Below are positions 23,576 through 30,954 of a stretch of DNA of 64,000 nt, one piece after another. Within the stretch, counting starts at the first letter, position 1. Every line of letters begins with the position of its first letter. The translations under genes were made by a program, and so were the position numbers. Source of the DNA: Streptomyces eurythermus (GTDB lineage Bacteria; Actinomycetota; Actinomycetes; Streptomycetales; Streptomycetaceae); NCBI RefSeq assembly GCF_014649115.1, contig NZ_BMSK01000005.1:347590-411589 (forward strand), written 5' to 3'. Below the pieces are notes generated by a model. That model had not been told where the DNA came from, made no database searches, and saw only the letters and a list, made by a program, of their open reading frames with translations.

Positions 23576-25012
23576 ATGCGAACCGACTCTTCTCCCGGCA
23601 CCCTGCCGGCGCGGGAGCACCTCCCGGCCGGAGACGCCGGTACGCCTGTCCTGGACGTAGTGATCCCCGTCTACAACGAGGAGAAGGACCTCCCGCCCTG
23701 TGTGCGCCGGCTGCACGAGCACCTCGCGCGCACCTTCCCGTACGCGTTCCGCATCACGATCGCGGACAACGCCTCCACGGACACCACCCCCCTGGTGGCG
23801 GCGCGGCTGGCGGCCGAGATTCCCGAGGTGGGCACCGTACGGCTGGAGCTGAAGGGCCGGGGACGGGCGCTGCGGACCGTGTGGTCGGCCTCCGACGCGC
23901 CGGTCCTCGCGTACATGGACGTCGACCTTTCCACCGACCTCAACGCCCTGCTGCCGCTGGTGGCGCCGCTCATCTCCGGCCACTCGGACCTGGCGATCGG
24001 CTCCCGGCTGGCCCGCGCCTCCCGGGTCGTACGCGGCCCCAAGCGGGAGTTCGTCAGCCGGGCCTACAACCTGATCCTGCGCGGTTCGCTCCAGGCCCGC
24101 TTCTCGGACGCGCAGTGCGGCTTCAAGGCGATCCGCCGGGACGTGGCCCAGGTGCTGCTGCCGCTGGTGGAGGACACCGGCTGGTTCTTCGACACCGAGC
24201 TGCTGGTGCTGGCCGAGCGGGCGGGCCTGAGGATCCACGAGGTGCCGGTCGACTGGGTCGACGACCCCGACTCCACCGTGCACATCGTCAGGACGGCCGC
24301 CGAGGACCTCAAGGGCGTGTGGCGGGTCGGCAAGGCCCTGGCCACCGGTTCGCTGCCGCTGGACCGGCTGGTCCGGCCCTTCGGCGACGATCCGCGCGAC
24401 CGCGAGCTGACCGGCGTGCCGCACGGCCTGGCCCGCCAGCTCGTCGGCTTCTGCGTGGTCGGCGGTCTGTCCACGCTCTTCTACCTGGTGCTGTACAGCG
24501 CCTTCCGGCAGGCCGTCGGCCCGCAGACCGCCAACGCGCTCGCGCTGCTGGTCTCCGCCGTCGCCAACACGGCCGCCAACCGCCGGCTCACCTTCGGGGT
24601 GCGCGGCCGGGGCGGCGCGGTCCGGCACCAGGCGCAGGGGCTGGTCGTCTTCGGTATCGGCCTCGTCCTGACCAGCGGCTCGCTCGCCGCCCTGAACGCG
24701 GCCGGCGACAGCCCGGCGCACTCCACCGAACTGGCGGTGCTCATCGCCGCCAACCTCGCGGCGACCGTGCTGCGGTTCCTGCTCTTCCGCGCCTGGGTCT
24801 TCCCGGACCGGACGGAGCCCGCCCCGCCCCCGACGGCCACCGCGCCGTCCCCGTCTCCGTACGCGTGGCCGCACCAGGCCACCACCCGCCTCCACGCCGC
24901 CGAGGCCATCACCGAGGCCACCGCCCACCCGCACGCCGCCGAGGCCACGGACGCCACCGCGCGGCCGCGGCCGGCGCGCCCGTGCTCCACCGACCCGGGG
25001 GACACCCGATGA
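23576..25012 (+). CDS. GT2 glycosyltransferase fused to GtrA-like membrane domain
   Basis: This 478-residue fusion has a GT-A glycosyltransferase family 2 domain (about 25-250: 'DVVIPVYNEEKDL', DXD motif in 'AYMDVDLSTDL'). A GtrA-like domain with about four TM helices follows (300-420: 'LVGFCVVGGLSTLFYLVLY', 'FLLFRAWVF'). Such proteins make or flip polyprenyl-linked sugars. The ATG follows GAGGAGAG, 15 bp after the kinase stop. The C-terminus is low-complexity Ala/His/Thr. It pairs with the next gene, a likely acceptor transferase. Confidence 0.88.
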   Translation: MRTDSSPGTLPAREHLPAGDAGTPVLDVVIPVYNEEKDLPPCVRRLHEHLARTFPYAFRITIADNASTDTTPLVAARLAAEIPEVGTVRLELKGRGRALRTVWSASDAPVLAYMDVDLSTDLNALLPLVAPLISGHSDLAIGSRLARASRVVRGPKREFVSRAYNLILRGSLQARFSDAQCGFKAIRRDVAQVLLPLVEDTGWFFDTELLVLAERAGLRIHEVPVDWVDDPDSTVHIVRTAAEDLKGVWRVGKALATGSLPLDRLVRPFGDDPRDRELTGVPHGLARQLVGFCVVGGLSTLFYLVLYSAFRQAVGPQTANALALLVSAVANTAANRRLTFGVRGRGGAVRHQAQGLVVFGIGLVLTSGSLAALNAAGDSPAHSTELAVLIAANLAATVLRFLLFRAWVFPDRTEPAPPPTATAPSPSPYAWPHQATTRLHAAEAITEATAHPHAAEATDATARPRPARPCSTDPGDTR

Positions 25013-27171
25013 CCACCCATGACGCCCCGCCGACGACCGCGCCCGGCGCCACGACCGCGGGGGAGCCGGCCGCCGGGCCGGGGCAGCCGTTCGTACGGCG
25101 GCTGTGGCGCGGCCGGCCCGAGGACCCCCGCTGGGCGCGCCCGGCCCTGCTGGTCCTGCTGGCCGCCACCCTCCTGCTCTACCTGTACGGCCTCGGCGCC
25201 TCCGGCTACGCCAACTCCTTCTACTCGGCGGCCGTCCAGGCGGGCAGCACGTCCTGGAAGGCGTTCTTCTTCGGCTCGCTGGACGCGGGCAACGCCATCA
25301 CCGTCGACAAGCCGCCGGCCGCGCTGTGGCCGATGGCGCTGTCGGTGCGCGTCTTCGGCCTGAACTCCTGGGCGATCCTGGCGCCCGAGGTGCTGATGGG
25401 CGTGGCGACCGTCGCCGTCGTGTACGCGGCCGTGCGCCGCCGGTTCAGCCCGGTGGCCGGCCTGGTCGCGGGTACGGTGCTGGCGCTCACCCCGGTCGCC
25501 GCGCTGATGTTCCGCTTCAACAACCCGGACGCGCTGCTGGCCCTGCTGATGTCGGTGGCCTGCTACCTCGTCGTACGCGCCCTGGAGGACGGCCGGACCA
25601 AGTGGCTGGTGTGGGCCGGGGCCGCGGTCGGTCTCGCGTTCCTCGCCAAGACGCTCCAGGCGTTCCTGATCCTGCCGGCGCTGGCGGTCGTCTACGCGGT
25701 GTGCGCCCCGGTGCCGCTGAGGAAGCGCTTCGCCCAGCTGGCCGCGGCGACGCTGGCGCTGGTCGTCTCGGGCGGCTGGTGGGTCGCGGTCGTCGAGCTG
25801 TGGCCGGCGTCCTCCCGCCCGTACATCGGCGGCTCGCAGCACAACAGCTTCCTGGAGCTGACCTTCGGCTACAACGGCCTCGGCCGGCTGAACGGCGAGG
25901 AGACCGGCAGCGTCGGCGGCGGTGGCGGCCCGCGCGGCGGCGGAATGTGGGGCGAGACCGGCTGGGACCGGATGTTCGACTCCGAGACCGGCGGCCAGAT
26001 CTCCTGGCTGCTGCCCACCGCGCTGATCCTGCTCGCCGCCGGCCTGGTGGCCACGCGCCGGGCCCGCCGGACCTCGGTCACCCGTGCCTCGTTCCTGGTC
26101 TGGGGCGGCTCGCTGCTGACGACCATGGTGGTGTTCAGCTACATGGCGGGCATCTTCCACCAGTACTACACGGTGGCCCTCGCCCCCTACCTCGCGGCCG
26201 TGACCGGCATGGGCGCCGGGCTGCTGTGGGAGCGGCGGCGCGAGGGGTGGGCGGCCGTCACGCTCGCCGCGTCCCTCGTCGCGGCGGCGGCCTGGGGCTA
26301 CGTCCTGCTCCACCGCACCCCCGACTACCTGCCCTGGCTGCGGTGGCTGGTCCTGGTCGGCGGGCTGACCGCGGCGCTCGGCCTGGTCTTCGCCGGCCGG
26401 CTGACCCGGCGGCTCGCCCTCGCGACGGCGGCCGTGGGCCTCGTCACCGCGCTGGCCGGACCGGCCGCGTACACCCTCAGCACCGTCCGGCAGGGCCACA
26501 CCGGTTCGATCGTCACGGCCGGTCCGGCGGGCGCGAGCATGATGGGCGGGCGGGGCGGCGGCCCCGGAGGCCCCGGCGGTCGCCGCACCTGGGAGGGCAT
26601 GCCCGGCCAGGGCCGGCAGGGCCAGCCGAACGGCAATGGCTTCCCGGGCGGCGGCTTCCCCGGCGGCACACCGGGCCAGAACCAGCCGAACGGCAACGCT
26701 CAGAACCAGCCGAACAGCAACCAACCGACTGGAAACCAGCCGAACGGCAACGGCTTCCCCGGCGGCGGCCGGACCCGCGAGGGCGGCATGGGCGGCATGG
26801 GCGGCGCCGGCGGCCTGCTGAACGGCGCGAGCGTGCCGGCCGAGGCCAGGAGGCTGCTGGAGAAGGACGCCGGTGACTACACCTGGGTGGCCGCCTCCAT
26901 CGGTTCGCAGAACGCGGCGAGCTACCAGCTGGCCACGGGCGAGGCGGTCATGGCGATCGGCGGCTTCAACGGCACCGACCCGTCCCCGACGCTCGCCCGG
27001 TTCAAGAAGTACGTCGAGGACGGCAGGATCCACTACTTCATCGCGGGCGGCGGCATGGGCGGTGGCGACAGCACCGCCTCCGAGATCAGCTCCTGGGTGC
27101 AGAGCACGTTCACGAAGGTGACGGTGGGCTCGGCGACGTTCTACGACCTGACGCGGAAGGCGGGCGACTGA
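25009..27171 (+). CDS. GT39/ArnT-like membrane glycosyltransferase
   Basis: The 720-residue integral membrane enzyme has an N-terminal GT-C core with about 10-12 TM helices ('YANSFYSAAVQAGSTSWKAF', 'ITVDKPPAALW' in the first large loop, 'RFNNPDALLALLMSVACY'). A Gly/Asn/Pro/Gln-rich segment (about 505-600) and a soluble C-terminal domain ('YTWVAASIGSQNAASYQLAT') follow. GT-C enzymes use lipid-linked sugars, which the preceding GT2-GtrA protein could supply. The start overlaps that gene's stop (ATGA). Confidence 0.87.
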   Translation: MTTHDAPPTTAPGATTAGEPAAGPGQPFVRRLWRGRPEDPRWARPALLVLLAATLLLYLYGLGASGYANSFYSAAVQAGSTSWKAFFFGSLDAGNAITVDKPPAALWPMALSVRVFGLNSWAILAPEVLMGVATVAVVYAAVRRRFSPVAGLVAGTVLALTPVAALMFRFNNPDALLALLMSVACYLVVRALEDGRTKWLVWAGAAVGLAFLAKTLQAFLILPALAVVYAVCAPVPLRKRFAQLAAATLALVVSGGWWVAVVELWPASSRPYIGGSQHNSFLELTFGYNGLGRLNGEETGSVGGGGGPRGGGMWGETGWDRMFDSETGGQISWLLPTALILLAAGLVATRRARRTSVTRASFLVWGGSLLTTMVVFSYMAGIFHQYYTVALAPYLAAVTGMGAGLLWERRREGWAAVTLAASLVAAAAWGYVLLHRTPDYLPWLRWLVLVGGLTAALGLVFAGRLTRRLALATAAVGLVTALAGPAAYTLSTVRQGHTGSIVTAGPAGASMMGGRGGGPGGPGGRRTWEGMPGQGRQGQPNGNGFPGGGFPGGTPGQNQPNGNAQNQPNSNQPTGNQPNGNGFPGGGRTREGGMGGMGGAGGLLNGASVPAEARRLLEKDAGDYTWVAASIGSQNAASYQLATGEAVMAIGGFNGTDPSPTLARFKKYVEDGRIHYFIAGGGMGGGDSTASEISSWVQSTFTKVTVGSATFYDLTRKAGD

Positions 27172-27198
27172 GTCCGGAGGCCGACCGGAAATTGTGTT

Positions 27199-27230
27199 GT
27201 ACACCGTATAGGCGTGGCTATACGGTGTAC
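27199..27230. promoter_or_regulatory. perfect 13-bp inverted repeat upstream of MFS gene
   Basis: GTACACCGTATAG and CTATACGGTGTAC are exact complements separated by 6 bp and end 3 bp before the MFS start codon. The size and place fit a TetR-type operator that blocks transcription or translation; the TetR gene 1.5 kb downstream is the natural candidate. Confidence 0.75.
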
Positions 27231-27233
27231 GGC

Positions 27234-28619
27234 ATGTCCACCTCGCAAGGCCATCCCCAGCGCTGGCTGATTCTCGGCGTCATCTGTCTCGCGCAGCTCA
27301 CCGTGCTGCTCGACAACACCGTCCTGAACGTGGCCATCCCCTCGCTCACCCGCGAGCTGCACGCGACGACCTCCGACATCCAGTGGATGATCAACGCGTA
27401 CTCCCTGGTCCAGTCCGGCCTGCTGCTCACCGCGGGCAGCGCCGCCGACCGCTACGGCCGCAAGAAGATGCTGATCACCGGGCTCGTCCTGTTCGGCGCC
27501 GGTTCGCTGGTGGCCGGACTGGCCGGCAGCACCGGCCAGCTGATCGCCGCGCGGGCCGGCATGGGCATCGGCGGCGCGCTGCTGATGACCACCACGCTGG
27601 CCGTGGCGATGCAGATCTTCGCGCCCGAGGAGCAGCCGAAGGCGATCGGCATCTGGAGCGCGGTCAACGCGCTCGGGTTCGCCGGCGGCCCGCTGATCGG
27701 CGGCTTCGTGCTCGACCACTTCTGGTGGGGCGCCATCTTCCTGATCAACCTGCCGGTCGCGGCGCTGGCCGTGGTCGCGGTGGTCGTCCTCGTGCCCGAG
27801 TCCAAGAACCCGCGCGGCGACCGCCCGGACCTGATCGGCGCGGTGCTGTCCACCATCGGCATGGCCTCGCTCGTCTACGCGATCATCTCCGGGCCCGGCC
27901 ACGGCTGGACGTCGGCGCGGGTGCTGGTCACGGCGGCCGTCGCGGTGCTGGTGCTGGGCGCCTTCGCCTGGTGGGAGAACCGGACCGAGGATCCGATGCT
28001 CGACATCCACTTCTTCCGGGACCGGCGGTTCACCGGCGCGGTCGCCGGGGCCGTGCTCATCGTGTTCGGCATGGGCGGCGCGCTGTTCCTGCTGACCCAG
28101 CACCTCCAGTTCGTCCTCGGCTACGAGCCGCTGGAGGCCGGTCTGCGGACCGCTCCGCTGGCGCTGACGGTCGTGGTGCTCAACTTCAGCGGGCTGTCCG
28201 CGAAGTGGTCGGCGCGGCTGGGCACGCCGGCGTCGATCGCGCTGGGGATGGTGTGCATGTCCGCGGGCCTGGTGTCCATAGCGGAGGTGGACTCCGGCGG
28301 CTACGCGGGGACGCTGCTCGGGCTGCTGCTGATCGGCGCGGGGTGCGCGGTGGCGAACCCGGCGATGGCGCACGCCATCATGAGCGCCATCCCGCCGGAG
28401 AAGGCGGGGGTGGGCGCCGGCATCAACGGCACGCTGGCCGAGTTCGGCAACGGTCTCGGTGTCGCCGTCCTCGGTGCCGTGCTCAGCTCCTCCGTGGCGT
28501 CGGGCGAGTCGCTGTCCGCCGGGCTGGGCACGGGGCAGCTGGTGGGAGCCGTCGCCGTGCTGGTCGGCGGGTTCGTGGCGGCGGGCCTGCTGCGGCGGGC
28601 GGAGCGGGTGTCCGCCTGA
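27234..28619 (+). CDS. MFS drug transporter, DHA2 (14-TM) family
   Basis: The 461-residue exporter has about 14 TM helices and the DHA2 signatures: 'LDNTVLNVAIPSL' in TM1 (motif D1), 'SAADRYGRKKML' loop (motif A) and 'GFAGGPLIGGFVLDHFWW' (motif C of antiporters). The start is ATG 27234 (MSTSQGH), just after the palindrome. Proton-driven efflux of an unknown compound is inferred. A TetR regulator follows on the same strand. Confidence 0.88.
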   Translation: MSTSQGHPQRWLILGVICLAQLTVLLDNTVLNVAIPSLTRELHATTSDIQWMINAYSLVQSGLLLTAGSAADRYGRKKMLITGLVLFGAGSLVAGLAGSTGQLIAARAGMGIGGALLMTTTLAVAMQIFAPEEQPKAIGIWSAVNALGFAGGPLIGGFVLDHFWWGAIFLINLPVAALAVVAVVVLVPESKNPRGDRPDLIGAVLSTIGMASLVYAIISGPGHGWTSARVLVTAAVAVLVLGAFAWWENRTEDPMLDIHFFRDRRFTGAVAGAVLIVFGMGGALFLLTQHLQFVLGYEPLEAGLRTAPLALTVVVLNFSGLSAKWSARLGTPASIALGMVCMSAGLVSIAEVDSGGYAGTLLGLLLIGAGCAVANPAMAHAIMSAIPPEKAGVGAGINGTLAEFGNGLGVAVLGAVLSSSVASGESLSAGLGTGQLVGAVAVLVGGFVAAGLLRRAERVSA

Positions 28620-28750
28620 CGGCCCGGGGGAGGCTCCGGGCGTGCGGCCGCGGGTGCGTCGGGGCTGATCGCGGGGTTCCCCGCGTCCCTTCGGGGCGGC
28701 CGCGGTCCTAGCATCTTGGCAAGCGATCCGAGTTCGAGGAAGGTGCGCCG

Positions 28751-29509
28751 GTGGCGAAGGCGGCAGGGCGGTCGGCGCGGGACAGCGTCTGGCGGGAGCG
28801 CGAGGTCCGGCGCGGGGGACGCGGTGGGCAGCCGTCCGGGCTCGACCGGGAGCGGATCACCGAGACGTCGGTGCGGCTGCTGGACGCCGAGGGGCTCGCC
28901 AAGTTCTCCATGCGCCGGCTGGCCGCCGAGCTGAACGTCACCGCGATGTCCCTGTACTGGTACGTCGACACCAAGGACGACCTGCTCGAACTCGCCTTGG
29001 ACGCGGTCTACGCCGAGCTGAGGCTGCCCGACCCGGACGACACCGGCGAGGACTGGCGCGAGCAGCTGCGGGGGATGGCCACCGCCTACCGGCAGCTGCT
29101 GGTGCGCCACCCCTGGCTGTCGCCGCTGGCCGGGCGCTACCTCAACATCGGCCCGAAGTCGCTCGCGTTCTCCCGCGCGGTGCAGCGGGTCGTCCGCCGG
29201 GCGGGGCTGCCCGCGCACGGGGTGACCGGGGCGATCTCGGCCGTCTTCCAGTTCGTGTACGGCTACGGCACGATCGAGAGCCACTTCATGACCCGGGTCG
29301 CGGACACCGGGCTGTCCCCGGAGGAGTACTTCGAGCAGGCCATGGCCCTGGTGGACGAGGTCCCCGGGACCGCCGAGATCATCGGGGAGTCCAAGGACAT
29401 CATGGCGGCGCGCGGCGGCGACACGGTGGCGGAGATGCTGGACCGCGACTTCACCTTCGCGCTGGACCTGCTGATCGCGGGCATCGAGGCGATGGTCGCC
29501 CGGGGCTGA
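28751..29509 (+). CDS. TetR-family regulator with TetR_C domain
   Basis: This 252-residue regulator has an HTH in residues ~35-80 ('ITETSVRLLDAEGLAKFSMR', 'LYWYVDTKDDLLELALDAVY') and a C-terminal domain of the TetR_C type. GTG start behind GAGGAAGG. A long basic N-terminal extension (about 30 residues) precedes the HTH. It probably represses the MFS gene before it through the 27199-27230 palindrome. Its stop codon directly abuts the stop of the convergent PPOX gene. Confidence 0.88.
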   Translation: MAKAAGRSARDSVWREREVRRGGRGGQPSGLDRERITETSVRLLDAEGLAKFSMRRLAAELNVTAMSLYWYVDTKDDLLELALDAVYAELRLPDPDDTGEDWREQLRGMATAYRQLLVRHPWLSPLAGRYLNIGPKSLAFSRAVQRVVRRAGLPAHGVTGAISAVFQFVYGYGTIESHFMTRVADTGLSPEEYFEQAMALVDEVPGTAEIIGESKDIMAARGGDTVAEMLDRDFTFALDLLIAGIEAMVARG

Positions 29510-29980
29510 CTAGTCCTCTTGGACCAGCCGCGCCGGGAACCCGCCGGTCGCCACCGGACCCCATCGCTCCGGGGTCACCCGGATGATGGATTTTCCCTGC
29601 TTGATCATGGCCTGCCGGTACTCGTCCCAGTCGGGGTGCTCGCCGGCGATGTTGCGGTAGTACTCGACCAGGGGCTCGACGGAGTCCGGCGCGTCGACGA
29701 CCTCGGCCGTGCCGTCGATCTGCACCCAGGGACCGTTCCAGTCGTCGCTGAGGACGACGAGGCTGACCCGCTCGTCCCGCTTGGCGTTGCGCGTCTTGGC
29801 CCGCTCCGGGTAGGTGGAGACCACGATCCGCCCGGAGTCGTCCACCCCGCAGGTCAGCGGGGACGCCTGCGGGGAGCCGTCGGACCGGCGGGTGATCAGC
29901 AGGGCCCGGTGCCGGGGCCGTACGAAGTCCAGCAGCTCGTCCAGCGGTACGCGGGTGTTGGTAGCGATGTTCGGTGCCAT
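29510..29980 (-). CDS. PPOX-class F420-binding/oxidoreductase-type protein
   Basis: The 156-residue split-barrel protein of the pyridoxamine 5'-phosphate-oxidase-like superfamily contains 'RALLITRRSDGSPQASPLTC', 'VVSTYPERAKTRNAKRDERV' and 'PWVQIDGTAEVVDAPDSVEP'. These are typical of actinobacterial F420-dependent PPOX proteins. It likely binds F420 or flavin and reduces an unknown substrate. Start at ATG 29980. Convergent with the TetR gene with no bases between the stops, so no room for a terminator. Confidence 0.85.
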   Translation of the reverse strand: MAPNIATNTRVPLDELLDFVRPRHRALLITRRSDGSPQASPLTCGVDDSGRIVVSTYPERAKTRNAKRDERVSLVVLSDDWNGPWVQIDGTAEVVDAPDSVEPLVEYYRNIAGEHPDWDEYRQAMIKQGKSIIRVTPERWGPVATGGFPARLVQED

Positions 29981-30029
29981 GGGGGCAGCCTAGGGGCAGC
30001 GGGTGCCCCCGTGGCTGACCCTGCTGTGC

Positions 30030-30851
30030 CTAGGCCTGGGGGAGCGAGTCGCCCTGCACGGCCTGGATGTCCAGCTCCACCTTCAGGGTGGTGCCGATGG
30101 CGGCGATGCCCGCCTGGAGGACCTGGTTGTAGTTCATCGCGAAGTCCTCGCGGCGCAGTTCCGCGGTGGCCCGGAACGCGGCGCGGGTGCCGCCCCAGGG
30201 GTCGGCGCCGGTGCCCAGGTAGGCGAGGTCCAGGTCCACCGGTCGTACGACGCCGTGCAGGGACAGTTCGCCGTGCACGGTCCAGCGGTCGGAGCCGGCC
30301 TGGGTCAGGCCCGTCGAACGGTAGGTGATCTCCGGGTGCCGTTCGACGTCCAGGAAGTCCGCGGAGCGCAGGTGGGTGTCGCGCATGCCGTTGCCGGTGT
30401 CGACGGAGGCCGCCCGGATCACCGCCTCCACCCGGGACTTGGCGATGTCGTCCGGGGCGATCTCGATGGTGCCGCCGAACTCCGTGAACCGGCCGTGCAC
30501 GCTGGAGATGCCCAGGTGCTGGGCGACCGCGGCGACGGAGGAGTGCGCCGGGTCGATGGTCCAGGGGCCGGGCGGCGGCAGCTCGGTGCCGCCCTGCCGG
30601 GCCAGCGTGACCGTGCCGACCTCGGCCCGGCCGCTCGCGGTGACGATCGCGGAGGAGGCCGCGGGCGCGTAGCCGACGGCCGTCACGATCACGGTGTACG
30701 CCCCCGGGGCCAGCTCGGTGGTGTCCCGTACGGCTCCCTCGTGATCCGCCTCGGCGCGCAGCACCTGCGTACCGGTCATGTCGGTCACCGTGACGACCGC
30801 GTGCGACACGGCCCACCCGTCCCGCGTACGGATCTTCGCGGTCAGTCCCAT
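30030..30851 (-). CDS. YceI-family protein with N-terminal carboxypeptidase-regulatory-like domain
   Basis: The 273-residue protein has residues ~1-85 as a beta-sandwich of the CarboxypepD_reg type ('AVVTVTDMTGTQVLRAEADH', 'GAYTVIVTAVGYAP'). Residues ~95-270 are a YceI lipid-binding barrel ('WTIDPAHSSVAAVAQHLGIS', 'VHGRFTEFGGTIEI', 'EITYRSTGLT'). No signal peptide is seen. YceI proteins bind isoprenoid-type lipids. The N-terminal domain resembles the three repeats at the end of the upstream MFS protein, which suggests joint function. Confidence 0.88.
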   Translation of the reverse strand: MGLTAKIRTRDGWAVSHAVVTVTDMTGTQVLRAEADHEGAVRDTTELAPGAYTVIVTAVGYAPAASSAIVTASGRAEVGTVTLARQGGTELPPPGPWTIDPAHSSVAAVAQHLGISSVHGRFTEFGGTIEIAPDDIAKSRVEAVIRAASVDTGNGMRDTHLRSADFLDVERHPEITYRSTGLTQAGSDRWTVHGELSLHGVVRPVDLDLAYLGTGADPWGGTRAAFRATAELRREDFAMNYNQVLQAGIAAIGTTLKVELDIQAVQGDSLPQA

Positions 30852-30894
30852 CCCGTTTCTCCCTGAAAAAGGCTCAAAAATTGCTCGTACGAGA

Positions 30895-30947
30895 CCGGCC
30901 CGCGGCGGGCGCGCCCTCCGCTCAGGGCGCGCGCCGCCACGGGCCGG
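30895..30947 (-). terminator. GC-rich hairpin between MFS and YceI genes
   Basis: The arms CCGGCCCGCGGCGGGCGCGCC and GGCGCGCGCCGCCACGGGCCGG pair extensively around CTCCGCTCA. It lies just past the MFS stop, so it likely limits read-through into the YceI gene. Confidence 0.6.
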
Positions 30948-30954
30948 GGGGTGC

